This document shows positions 15,641 through 26,978 of a stretch of DNA of 41,532 nt, in pieces. Source of the DNA: Thermus tenuipuniceus. Its GTDB lineage: Bacteria > Deinococcota > Deinococci > Deinococcales > Thermaceae. The notes beneath the pieces were generated by a model that was not told the DNA's origin, did no database searches, and was given only the letters and a program-made list of their open reading frames with translations. Positions within the stretch are counted from its first letter, which is position 1. The number at the start of each line of letters is the position of its first letter. The DNA is taken from assembly GCF_002964845.1 (NCBI RefSeq), contig NZ_KZ672956.1:101311-142842 (forward strand). The letters run 5' to 3'. Position numbers and translations under genes: made by a program.

Positions 15641-16378
15641 TTAGAGACCTGCCAGGGTGAAGGTGACGTCGATGGTGTAGGTGCCGTCCAGCTCAGAGCC
15701 GTCAAACCAGAAGCCCTCCACGATCAGGTCGTCCAGCCAGCCGCCTGTAGGGCCAGGGTCCTGGGCCACCACGTGGGGGCCATAGGGCAGGCTGTCGGTG
15801 GAAAACCCACCCATGGGCACGTAGTTGATAAGGTCCGCCAAGCCGAAGTAGCCGAAGCCGCTGGTCGGGGTTCCCGTCACGGACACGCTGAGCTGCCAGC
15901 CATCGGGGTCGTTGGAGAACTTCTGCAGAACCTTGTGGTTCACGCAGATGAGCGTGCCTTTTTCGTCATCTGAGAGCTTTCCATCACCGTTGTAGTCCTT
16001 GGCCGCAGGGTAGGTGCCGATGGGACGGAAGACGCCACCGCTCAGTGTGTAGTTGATGAGATCCTGGCGGGTCTTCACCGCCTTGGGCACCAGGTAGCAC
16101 CCTTCCGCGGGGGGCCGGGGGTTTTGGGGATAAAAGACGTAGGGCCCCGGTGCTGCAGGGGGGTTATTCAGGTTGAGATTCCACTCGTCCTCGGTGAGAT
16201 GCAGGGCGTAGCGGGGCGGGATGATGACCTTCACCTTCTCCTTCACCGCCGCCTGGACGTGGTTTTCATCCCAGAGCTCTTCCACATTTCCGTCCAGGTC
16301 GCCTTCCGAGGGGAAGTTCACCTGGGCGTAGCCCACCGCCAGGGCCAAGGTCAAAGCCGCGATCCACCACTTCCTCAT
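15641..16378 (-). CDS. Secreted subunit B of the chaperone-usher-like locus (245 aa)
   Basis: A signal peptide (MRKWWIAALTLALAVGYA) is followed by an extension of about 30 residues (QVNFPSEGDLDGNVEELW), which could serve as a donor strand, and then IPPRYALHLTEDEWNLNL. The core contains GCYLVPK, an EF-hand-like loop DYNGDGKLSDDE, KGTLICVNHKVLQKF and GGWLDDLIVEGFWFDGSEL. It ends GTYTIDVTFTLAGL, with Gly at -14 and Tyr at -12. AGGAGGAG precedes the ATG. Subunit C starts 11 bases downstream, so B and C are a tandem duplicate pair. The family has no name I recognise. Confidence 0.75.
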   Translation of the reverse strand: MRKWWIAALTLALAVGYAQVNFPSEGDLDGNVEELWDENHVQAAVKEKVKVIIPPRYALHLTEDEWNLNLNNPPAAPGPYVFYPQNPRPPAEGCYLVPKAVKTRQDLINYTLSGGVFRPIGTYPAAKDYNGDGKLSDDEKGTLICVNHKVLQKFSNDPDGWQLSVSVTGTPTSGFGYFGLADLINYVPMGGFSTDSLPYGPHVVAQDPGPTGGWLDDLIVEGFWFDGSELDGTYTIDVTFTLAGL

Positions 16379-16433
16379 GGTCTCCTCCTAACCATCCTCG
16401 AACCGCCTAAAAAAGCCTCATGCCGGAAAGCCT

Positions 16434-17237
16434 TTATAGGAGCGTAAGGGTGTAGACCAGCCAGCCCTCGTACTCTCCTGGGGCCTCGGAGCCGTCCAGC
16501 CGGAGCTTGATGCCCAGGGTGACGGACTGCCAGCCGCCGGGGTGGTCGGTGACCTCCTCCAGGAGCACCCCGCCATCCGGGCCGGGAGGGGCCGGGCAGA
16601 TGTGGGAGGGGGGGCGGTCCCAGTCCGGGTGGTAGGCCAGGCACTTCCAATGGGGGGTGGGCGGAACGCCACCCCGTCCCGTGAGGATGGAGTGCATGGC
16701 GAAGTGGCTGGCGTCCAGTACCCGTCCTTCCGGACTGGCGGGTTCGGTTTCAAAGGCCGCGGAAAGCGCCCAGTGCCGCCTTTGGGTGAAGACGTGCAGG
16801 CGCATGGAGGGGTGGGTGAAGTACTGGGGGAAGCGCTTGGACCCGGGGACCACCCGACCTTCCCCGTCCAGGAGGAGGGGGGGGTAGGGCCGTCCGTCCT
16901 CGTCCAGGAAGCGGCCATTCCCACCGTAAAACCCTGTGCAGTGGGGAGGCACAGGGCCTAGGGTGGCGCACCGGAGGTCAAAGACCACCACCGGATCCCG
17001 CAGGCAGAGGGTGGGGTCGCGGGGGTTCCGGGGACAGTAAGGGGGCTGGTTGGGGTTTCCCCCACCCCCTCTACCCACCCACAGGGGGCCCGCCACCCTT
17101 CCCCCTACCGCTGGGGGCTCCAGGATGAGGGCTGCGCGCTCAGGAATCCTCACTTCCAGCCACACGGAGGCTTGGGGGCCTACTGCTCCCAACAAAAGGG
17201 GCAGGGCGAACGCCAAGCCTACCATCCCAAGCCTCAC
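16434..17237 (-). CDS. Secreted Cys-rich subunit A of the chaperone-usher-like locus (267 aa)
   Basis: I chose the GTG at 17237 over an in-frame ATG at 17276 because GGAGGT lies seven bases before it and it gives a proper signal peptide (VRLGMVGLAFALPLLLGAVG). The mature protein begins QASVWLEVRIPERAALILEP, matching the IPxRxAL motif of subunits B and C but without their N-terminal extension. It contains six or more cysteines (for example PTLCLRDPVVVFDLRC, PPHCTGF, HICPAPPG). It ends GEYEGWLVYTLTLL, with Gly at -14 and Tyr at -12. Lacking a donor-strand extension and being largest and first in the operon, it is a candidate tip subunit or adhesin (inference). Confidence 0.72.
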   Translation of the reverse strand: MRLGMVGLAFALPLLLGAVGPQASVWLEVRIPERAALILEPPAVGGRVAGPLWVGRGGGGNPNQPPYCPRNPRDPTLCLRDPVVVFDLRCATLGPVPPHCTGFYGGNGRFLDEDGRPYPPLLLDGEGRVVPGSKRFPQYFTHPSMRLHVFTQRRHWALSAAFETEPASPEGRVLDASHFAMHSILTGRGGVPPTPHWKCLAYHPDWDRPPSHICPAPPGPDGGVLLEEVTDHPGGWQSVTLGIKLRLDGSEAPGEYEGWLVYTLTLL

Positions 17238-17402
17238 CGTCCCACCTCCTTTCCACGAGCACCCTAGCAGGAGCATCGTTAAAGCCTCGTGAACTAAGGA
17301 TCCGCCCTTTTGACAGATTTTTCATGGGGAAGCGTTAAACTGAAAGCAAGACGGGCTCATGCCTTTAACATCCTCTTAACGTTTTCCTTAACGGAGGCCT
17401 GG
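17238..17402. promoter_or_regulatory. Divergent control region with five TTAAC boxes
   Basis: This AT-richer stretch separates subunit A from the regulator. Plus-strand boxes are TTAACA (17365-17370), TTAACG (17376-17381) and TTAACG (17388-17393), spaced 11 and 12 bp apart like SARP direct repeats. Minus-strand TTAACG boxes lie at 17333-17338 and 17277-17282. The minus strand has an extended -10, TGC plus TAGGGT (17261-17266), ten bases after the nearest box, and no -35, as expected for an activated promoter. The last plus box touches the regulator's GGAGG (17393-17397), suggesting autoregulation. Confidence 0.55.
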
Positions 17403-19093
17403 ATGGCAAGGAAGGTGCGGCTTCCCCTTTACGGCCCTGCCCAGGCGGAGGGGCCCCTGGGACCCCTCCCCGTGCGGCGCAAGGCCTTGGGTATCCTTTA
17501 CTACCTAGCCCTCGAGGGGCCCACCCGCCGGGAGAAGCTGGCCGACCTCCTTTGGGGCCATGGGGCCGCCTCGCAAAACCTCCGGGTGGAGCTCACCCAC
17601 CTCCGGGGGTTTTTCGGAAGGGAGGCCTTTAGAGGCAGGGTCTTGGAGCTTCCCCCCGGGGTGGAGCTGGACCAGACCCCTGGGGCAAATGAGGTAATGG
17701 AGGGCCTCGAGGACCTCTCCCCCGAGTTCACCGGGTGGCTGCAGGGGGTTAGGGCGCGCCTGGCGGTTCCCAAGGAAGCTTTACCGATTCCGGAAAGGCT
17801 CAAGGAGGTGCGCCCTCCGGCCCTGGTGGTGCTGGTAGGACCGCCGGGGTCCGGCCGTAGGGCCCTGGCACGGTCCCTGGCTGAACGCCTGGGCCTTCCT
17901 TTCCGGGATGGGCTAGGAAGCAGCTCCGGGGTCTTTTACCTGAGCGATCCCCTCCCCAGCAAGGAAGAGGCGCTCAGGCTCCGCCCTACCCCGGGCCAAG
18001 TCCTGGTAGTGGCCCGTAGCGCCTTTGGCGAGGACCCCTCGTTCCTGCTGGCCCTACGGACCCGGTTTCCGGCGGAGATCACCCGGGTCCTTCAGGTGCC
18101 GCGGCTGGGCTGGGGCGAGGTGCGGAGGGCGTACTTGCGGAACCTCCCCTTTGAGCGGGCGGCCCGCTTCTACCTCGAAAGCGGTGGCCGTCCCGAGATC
18201 CTTAGGGAACTCCTGGCCCTAGACGACCCCGAGGCCTTGCCCCAGCGGGTGCGGGCCATGGTGGCCCTCGAGGCCCGCCACCTTCCCGAGGAGGCCCGTA
18301 GGGCCCTAGAAGTCTTGTCGCTCCACCCTGGACCCTTTCCCCCGGAGATGGCAGAGGCCATGGGGGTGGAAGCCCAAGTGGGCGAGCTGGAACGTCGGGG
18401 GTGGTTGCTCTTTGTGGAGGGGCGCTACCGCTGGGCGGAACCCCAGTTCCGCCGCTACCTGTCTTCGGGCACCGCTCCAGGCGAAAGGCTCAGGCTCCAT
18501 AGGCGCCTAGCGGACTTTTTCCGGGATGTGGGGGATCTGGTGGCGGAGGCCTACCACCGCTGGGCGAGCGGGCAACCCCTAGAACCCGGAAGGTGGTCCA
18601 GGTCTTTGGTGGGATGGCGCCGCTTCATGGCTGACCCCACCTTTCCGCGGACTGGGTTTCCGCTCCCCGAGGTGCTGATGGGGCTGGGCTCCCCCTTGGC
18701 TTTGGACGACCTTCCCGAGGAGCTGGAGCTGGTTTCCTGGGACGGGGAAGCGGTGGAGGTGTCCTTGGTGCTGGATGGGCCGGCGGTGGTGCACCTGGAG
18801 GGGCAGGTCTACCAGCGCTTGCCCCTGGGCATGGGCGTAGACACCCAGGCCTTTCCCTTCCGCCTGTTCTTCGGGGACAAAGGGGTCTACTTCCTGCCCT
18901 CAGAGGTTAAGGCGCGCTACTTCTGGGGGGCGGTGTTTCCCCAAAACCCACTGGACTATCTGTTTTTTCTTCTCCCCGGTATCTACCACCTGGGCCTAGG
19001 CACGCAGGGCCTGGCGGTCCTAACCCTGAAAGCCTACCGCCCAGCTTCGGGCACCACGCGCGTGCTTGCCCCGCTAGGGCAGCTGGTGGAGGT

Positions 19094-19097
<4 letters not shown>
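17403..19097 (+). CDS. SARP/BTAD-type transcriptional regulator with degenerate STAND-like NTPase domain (564 aa)
   Basis: The N-terminus (about 1-75: PLPVRRKALGILYYLALEGP, TRREKLADLLWG, SQNLRVELTHLRGFF) matches the winged-helix DNA-binding domain of SARP/BTAD regulators. A P-loop-like GPPGSGRRA follows at 146-154, with Arg in place of the usual Lys, and no clear Walker B, so ATP hydrolysis is doubtful. The middle is helical and STAND-like; the last ~120 residues are an unrecognised beta-rich domain that may sense a ligand. The ATG at 17403 has GGAGG five bases before it. The divergent position and shared TTAAC boxes make it the likely regulator of the subunit operon. Its stop overlaps that of lon by four bases. 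Confidence 0.75.
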
Positions 19098-21481
<2,384 letters not shown>

Positions 21482-21502
21482 CTACCCTCCATGATAAGGG
21501 TT

Positions 21503-21528
21503 CCCCCGGGGCCAAAGGCACCCGGGGG
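21503..21528 (-). terminator. Hairpin between the lipoprotein gene and lon
   Basis: CCCCCGGG (21503-21510) pairs with CCCGGGGG (21521-21528), with an inner GCC/GGC stem, an AAA loop and one bulged A. It lies 16 bases after the lipoprotein stop. No T-run follows, so it may be a weak terminator or an mRNA-stabilising structure. Confidence 0.5.
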
Positions 21529-21543
21529 CACAAAGGGAGGCGG

Positions 21544-22065
21544 TCAGAAGCCTACGATGAGGGTGGCCTTCAGGTTCTTGAAAGCGAACTCCACTTGGGC
21601 TGTAGGCAGGGTCTGGTTCAGCTGCACACCCAGCCAGAGCCTACCCTCCTGTACCCCCCGGGTGAGGTTCCCACCCCTCAGGGTGAGGGAAGCTCTTTGG
21701 CTTAGGGTGAAGGTGGCGCTGCCCACCTTCTCGTCGTCGGGGCCCACCGGGCAGGCGTAGGCGTAAACGGTGGCGAAGTCCAAGAGGGCGGTGCAGCTGC
21801 GGTCTTCTGCGGGGTTCTTCAGACGGGCATAGAGGTCCAGGGTGAGCCTGAGGGGCTGGTTGGCCTCGAGGGTGCCAGAAATCTCCACGTTTTTAACGCG
21901 AACCCCTGGAAACTCCATCGCCTGTGCCGGATAGATCACCTGCCCAAAGGTATCCCCCACGGCAGCCACGGTCACCTTTTGGTCTGGAAGAGGCACGGTC
22001 ACGCTCACCGAACAAGCCGCGAGGAGAAGGGAGAGCCCAAGGATGGCTGAGAGGACCCTCTTCAT
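21544..22065 (-). CDS. Predicted lipoprotein (173 aa), unknown function
   Basis: The signal peptide MKRVLSAILGLSLLLAACS carries a lipobox (LLAAC) with Cys18 as the lipidated residue. The mature part is beta-rich, with two regions resembling late-embryogenesis (LEA14/WHy)-like or Ig-like strands (VKNVEISGTLEANQPLRLTLDLYARLKNP), and has a Cys pair (SCTALLDFATVYAYAC). The C-terminus is amphipathic (VEFAFKNLKATLIVGF). The start follows a -10 box by six bases, so the mRNA is probably leaderless. It diverges from pyrD and shows no link to lon other than orientation. Confidence 0.75.
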   Translation of the reverse strand: MKRVLSAILGLSLLLAACSVSVTVPLPDQKVTVAAVGDTFGQVIYPAQAMEFPGVRVKNVEISGTLEANQPLRLTLDLYARLKNPAEDRSCTALLDFATVYAYACPVGPDDEKVGSATFTLSQRASLTLRGGNLTRGVQEGRLWLGVQLNQTLPTAQVEFAFKNLKATLIVGF

Positions 22066-22071
22066 GAGCGC

Positions 22072-22077
22072 ATCTTA
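22072..22077 (-). promoter_or_regulatory. -10 box of the lipoprotein gene
   Basis: On the minus strand TAAGAT ends six bases before the ATG at 22065. This spacing indicates a leaderless transcript; no -35 is evident. Confidence 0.5.
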
Positions 22078-22094
22078 CCGGAAGAGCCCTTAGG

Positions 22095-23147
22095 ATGGGG
22101 AAGATGCACCACCTGCTCTTTGCCCTGGACCCCGAAACCGCCCACGAGCTCACCCTAAGGCTTCTTTCCTTCTGGTCGGAACGAGGGCCCCTCCTGGAAG
22201 TGCCCGCCCGCTTCCTGCGGGTAGAGGACCCTGGGCTTGAGGTGGAGGCCTTTGGCCTTCGCTTTCCCAACCCCTTGGGCCTGGCGGCGGGGATGGATAA
22301 GGATGCCCGGGCTTTGGGGGCCTGGTGGGCCCTGGGCTTCGGTTTCGCCGAGGTGGGTACCCTCACCCCCAGGCCCCAGGAAGGGAACCCCAGGCCCCGC
22401 CTTTTCCGGCTTCTGGAGGACCAAGCCCTCATCAACCGCATGGGCTTCAACAACGGGGGGGCGGAGGCGGCGGCCAGGAGGCTTAAGCGCTTTCGGGAAA
22501 GGGGGCTTCGTTTCCCCGTGGGGGTGAACCTGGGCAAGAATTGGGATACCCCCTTGGAAGGGGCAGCGGAGGACTACCTAAGGGCCCTGCAGGTCCTGGA
22601 GCCTTATGGGGACTATTTCGTCCTCAACGTGAGTTCCCCCAACACCCCGGGGCTGCGCACCCTGCAGGAAGGTCCCTTTTTGGATGAGCTCCTTTCCCGG
22701 CTCCGCCCCGCCACCCGAAAACCCCTTCTCCTCAAGGTGGCCCCGGACCTCACCTTTGAAGCCCTGGACCAGGCGGTGGAGCTTTGCTTGAAGCATGGCC
22801 TCGAGGGCCTGGTGGCGGTGAACACAACCCTGGAGCGCCCAAACCTCAAAAGCCCCCTGGCCAGGGAAGCTGGAGGGCTTTCGGGGAGGCCCTTGAAGGA
22901 ACGGGCCCTAGAGGCGCTGCGGCATCTTTCGGGGGTGGAGGGCCTGACCCTGGTGAGCGTGGGAGGGGTGGAGGGTCCTGAGGATGTCTGGGAGCGCTTG
23001 AAGCTAGGAGCCAGGTTGGTCCAGGTCTACACGGGCTTCGTCTACGGGGGCCCCCTTTTCCCCCGCCGGGTGCTGAAGGGGCTTCTGAAGCTTATGGAGG
23101 CGGAGGGGGTGAGAAGCCTGAAGGAGCTTCGGGTCCCTAAACGGTGA
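22095..23147 (+). CDS. pyrD: Dihydroorotate dehydrogenase (quinone), class 2 (350 aa)
   Basis: Oxidises dihydroorotate to orotate in pyrimidine synthesis, passing electrons to membrane quinones through FMN. Class 2 is shown by the N-terminal helix region (FALDPETAHELTLRLLSF), FPNPLGLAAGMDKDARAL, the Ser-containing active-site segment NVSSPNTPGLRTLQ, and the FMN-phosphate loop VSVGGVEGPEDVWERLKLGA followed by QVYTGFVYGGP. The start may be the ATG at 22095 or the one at 22104 (MHHLLFALDP), which has AGGATGGGG before it. It lies near, but separate from, the pyrRBC operon and converges on the Uma2 gene with an 11-base overlap. Confidence 0.95.
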   Translation: MGKMHHLLFALDPETAHELTLRLLSFWSERGPLLEVPARFLRVEDPGLEVEAFGLRFPNPLGLAAGMDKDARALGAWWALGFGFAEVGTLTPRPQEGNPRPRLFRLLEDQALINRMGFNNGGAEAAARRLKRFRERGLRFPVGVNLGKNWDTPLEGAAEDYLRALQVLEPYGDYFVLNVSSPNTPGLRTLQEGPFLDELLSRLRPATRKPLLLKVAPDLTFEALDQAVELCLKHGLEGLVAVNTTLERPNLKSPLAREAGGLSGRPLKERALEALRHLSGVEGLTLVSVGGVEGPEDVWERLKLGARLVQVYTGFVYGGPLFPRRVLKGLLKLMEAEGVRSLKELRVPKR

Positions 23148-23616
23148 GGGTGCAACCGCAAAGGAGTTCCAGCTCCACCGGGGACACGTGCCGCCAGGCT
23201 CCATGCTGACGGAGGTGCAGGACCAGGAGCGTATGGGGGTCAAAGATTACCACGTCCTTAACCCCTTGGGAGAGGTAGAACCGGGGGGCGATTTCCAGAT
23301 CCTTGGCCTCGTAACCCCGGCTCACCACCTCCACCACCGCCTCGGGCAGGAGGGTAATGGCCTCGTCTAGCTCCTCGGGTTCCCGGCAAAAGAGGGCGAT
23401 ATCGGGCCGCTTGTAGGAGCCGTCGGGAAAGCGGACGTACACATCGGCCACGTGGATGCAAGGGCACGAGGAGCCCTCCTTGGGGCGGATGCTTTGGCGA
23501 ATGCGGTCCACAGCCTTCTGGTGCCGGTAGGTGGGCTGGGCTTCCCAAAGGGGAAGCCCCCCCACCCATTCCAGACGCAGGCCCAGCTGATCGGCTTCCA
23601 GGAGCTTTTTCAGCAC
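23137..23616 (-). CDS. Uma2-family (DUF820) PD-(D/E)XK nuclease-like protein (159 aa)
   Basis: The core resembles Uma2/DUF820 proteins of the restriction-endonuclease-like fold: DVYVRFPDGSYKRPDIALF gives the catalytic Asp, and EAVVEVVSRGYEAKDLEIAPRFYLSQGVKDVVIFDP supplies the Glu and Lys. These proteins are abundant in cyanobacteria, Deinococcota and Thermus; their function is not established. The GTG start lies six bases after TAGAAT (23623-23628), so the mRNA may be leaderless. It directly follows pyrC on the same strand, with its -10 overlapping the pyrC stop, but no functional link to pyrimidine synthesis is implied. It is full-length for the family or slightly short. Confidence 0.8.
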   Translation of the reverse strand: MLKKLLEADQLGLRLEWVGGLPLWEAQPTYRHQKAVDRIRQSIRPKEGSSCPCIHVADVYVRFPDGSYKRPDIALFCREPEELDEAITLLPEAVVEVVSRGYEAKDLEIAPRFYLSQGVKDVVIFDPHTLLVLHLRQHGAWRHVSPVELELLCGCTLTV

Positions 23617-23620
23617 GCTC

Positions 23621-24901
23621 TTATTCTAACGCCTGGTACACCACCCGCCCTTCCACCAGGGTGAGAACCGGCCACCCCCCTAAGACCCACCCTGCCCAAG
23701 GGGAAAACCGGGCCTTGGAGGCGAAGTTCCTGGGCTCCACGGGGCGCTCCTTGGGGTCCAGAAGGACGAGGCTGGCCTCGGCTCCTTCCTCCAGGTGGAT
23801 GGGCTTCAGGCCCAGGATGTTTCGGGGACCGTCGGTGAAGAGTTCCACCAGGCGCTTTAGGGGGAAGCCCCGCTTCAGGTGAAGCTCGGTGTATAGGAGG
23901 GGAAAGGCCACCTCGAGGCTGGGTATCCCAAAAGGTGCCCGCAAGAGGTCCATCTCCTTCTCCGCCTGGGTGTGGGGGGCATGGTCGGTGGCGATGGCGT
24001 CCAGGGTGCCTTCCAGAAGGCCTTCTAGAAGGGCTTCTATGTCCTCTTGGGTGCGGAGGGGTGGGGCCACCTTGAAGAGGGGGTCGAAGGAGCGTAGGGC
24101 CTCCTCGGTGAGGGTGAGGTGGTGAGGCGTGGCCTCAGCGGTGACCGGGAGCCCAGCCCTCTTGGCCTCCCGCACCAGCTCCAGGCCCCGCTTGGTGGAG
24201 AGGTGCTGGATGTGGAGGTGGGGCCTTTTCGGGCTCCGGCGCACCGCATAGCGGAGGACCTCGAGGTCCCGGGCAATCCGCGCGGCCTCCGCCTCTCTCG
24301 GGTTTCCCGGAAGGCCCAAAAAGTCGGCCAGGGGGCCATCGTTCATGACTCCACCCCGGCGCAAGGAGGCATCCTCGGCGTGCACCGCCACGGGGAGGCC
24401 GAAGGCGGAAGCCTGCAGAAGCCCTGCCGCCAAGATCCCGGCATCCTCATTGGTGCGGCCGTCGTCGGTGAGCAGGGGGGCACCGGCCTCCTTAAGGAGC
24501 CCGGCTTCCGTGAGGGCCTTTCCCTCCTGGCCCTGGGTCAGGGCGGCGGCGGGGTGGAGCCGGGCAAGCCCCAGGGCCTGGGCCTTCTTCCTCAGGGCCC
24601 GCACGGCCTCCGGGGTGTCCACGGGAGGTGTGGTGTTGGGCATGGAAACGACATCCGCGTATCCTCCCCGCACGGCGGCCAAAAGCCCGCTGGCCAGATC
24701 CTCTTTCACCTCCTGGCCAGGTTCCCTGAGGTGGGCGTGAAGGTCCAGGAAGCCGGGGGCCAAGAGGAGGCCCTTCCCGTCCAGGATCCTTTCCGCTTCC
24801 CCACCGCTTAGGCTAAGGATCCTGCCTTCCCCGATGAGCACATCCGCAGGACCCCGTTCCCCTAAGGCGTCCACCAGCGTGACATTCTTGATAAGCAGCA
24901 T
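23621..24901 (-). CDS. pyrC: Dihydroorotase (426 aa)
   Basis: Cyclises carbamoyl-aspartate to dihydroorotate, the third step of pyrimidine synthesis. The binuclear-zinc amidohydrolase motifs are intact: [37 protein letters not shown] and [10 protein letters not shown]. The protein is of the long class I type (about 425 aa). I chose the ATG at 24901 with GAGAGG upstream; an in-frame ATG six codons earlier is possible. It is third in the pyrR-pyrB-pyrC operon and starts 28 bases after pyrB, so the bbc gene reported between these genes in Thermus ZO5 is absent. In ZO5 this enzyme was proposed to stabilise the aspartate carbamoyltransferase. Confidence 0.96.
   Translation of the reverse strand: MLLIKNVTLVDALGERGPADVLIGEGRILSLSGGEAERILDGKGLLLAPGFLDLHAHLREPGQEVKEDLASGLLAAVRGGYADVVSMPNTTPPVDTPEAVRALRKKAQALGLARLHPAAALTQGQEGKALTEAGLLKEAGAPLLTDDGRTNEDAGILAAGLLQASAFGLPVAVHAEDASLRRGGVMNDGPLADFLGLPGNPREAEAARIARDLEVLRYAVRRSPKRPHLHIQHLSTKRGLELVREAKRAGLPVTAEATPHHLTLTEEALRSFDPLFKVAPPLRTQEDIEALLEGLLEGTLDAIATDHAPHTQAEKEMDLLRAPFGIPSLEVAFPLLYTELHLKRGFPLKRLVELFTDGPRNILGLKPIHLEEGAEASLVLLDPKERPVEPRNFASKARFSPWAGWVLGGWPVLTLVEGRVVYQALE
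23623..23628 (-). promoter_or_regulatory. -10 box of the Uma2-like gene
   Basis: On the minus strand TAGAAT lies six bases before the GTG at 23616 and overlaps the pyrC stop codon. It implies independent, leaderless expression. Confidence 0.45.
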
Positions 24902-24929
24902 GCTTTCCTCTCCCTTCAAAGGGGATGTG

Positions 24930-26454
<1,525 letters not shown>

Positions 26455-26461
26455 TTCTCCC

Positions 26462-26492
26462 CCTTTCCGGCCTCACGGGACCGGTTTAAAGG
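26462..26492 (-). promoter_or_regulatory. PyrR-binding RNA hairpin
   Basis: On the minus strand: CCTTT, bulge AAA, CCGG, loop TCCCGTGAGG, CCGG, AAAGG. The loop matches the PyrR consensus UCCNGNGAGG, and the purine bulge between two short stems matches Bacillus PyrR sites. The 3' stem overlaps the Shine-Dalgarno of the leader peptide, so PyrR-UMP would block leader translation and favour termination. Confidence 0.85.
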
Positions 26493-26500
26493 CCGACCTT

Positions 26501-26529
26501 ACCTTACCTCCTGTCCCCAGGTGGTGCAA
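26501..26529 (-). promoter_or_regulatory. pyr operon promoter
   Basis: TTGCAC (26524-26529), a 17-bp spacer and TAAGGT (26501-26506) on the minus strand. The predicted start near 26494 is about 117 nt before pyrR, close to the roughly 115 nt mapped in Thermus ZO5. Confidence 0.8.
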
Positions 26530-26538
26530 GAGGCCAAT

Positions 26539-26562
26539 CCGCCTAGGGTTTATCCAAGGCGG
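26539..26562 (-). terminator. Possible terminator after the SPW-repeat gene
   Basis: CCGCCT.GG pairs with CC.AGGCGG around a short loop (one mismatch). It lies 26 bases after the SPW-repeat stop and just upstream of the pyr promoter. No clear T-run follows, so confidence is moderate. Confidence 0.45.
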
Positions 26563-26587
26563 AGGGTTTGAAGCACCGGATCGGAGT

Positions 26588-26917
26588 TCAGGCTGCCCGG
26601 GGTTTTTCCCGCGTGATGCTTAGGGCCAGGACACCCACCAGGACGCCCACGATAAGGGCGTTCCACATGGCGTTTCCCATGCCGCTAAACCCCAGGATCC
26701 AGGGGGAGAGGATGAGCCAGATGCCCAGGGCCACGTTCACCCACTCCTCCCACATGGGGCCACCCCGGAGGTGTAGGAGGGCCATAAGCCCCACCACTAC
26801 CCCCACGATGACCGCGTTCCACATGGCGGCGGGGGTGCCGCTAAAGCCCAAAAGCCACGGGGAAAGGATGAGCCAAACGCCAAGGACAAGATTGGCCCAA
26901 TCCTGCCAGCGTTGCAT
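26588..26917 (-). CDS. SPW-repeat membrane protein (109 aa)
   Basis: Two tandem SPW repeats (PF03779 type) are obvious: WLILSPWLLGFSGTPAAMWNAVIVG and, about 50 residues later, a near-copy starting WLILSPWILGFSG. Each repeat makes two membrane helices, so four are predicted. I chose the ATG at 26917, which follows AAAGGAGGTG; the longer frame adds an implausible N-terminus. The function of SPW proteins is unknown. The gene is alone between the TauE/SafE gene and the pyr operon. Confidence 0.85.
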   Translation of the reverse strand: MQRWQDWANLVLGVWLILSPWLLGFSGTPAAMWNAVIVGVVVGLMALLHLRGGPMWEEWVNVALGIWLILSPWILGFSGMGNAMWNALIVGVLVGVLALSITREKPRAA

Positions 26918-26978
26918 TTGCCCACCTCCTTTCCCCTTTACGGTAGTCCACCTTGGCCTCGAGGAATAGTGCAAAAGG

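Noticed and set aside
13638-17237. Subunits as type IV pilins
   Set aside because: No prepilin-peptidase motif (GFxxxE) or N-terminal pilin helix; ordinary signal peptides instead.
17310-17402. Earlier start of the regulator and a TTGACA at 17310-17315 as its -35
   Set aside because: The extra residues do not fit the SARP N-terminus, and the only TANNNT (17336-17341) is 20 bp from TTGACA, which is too far; the ATG at 17403 with GGAGG is better.
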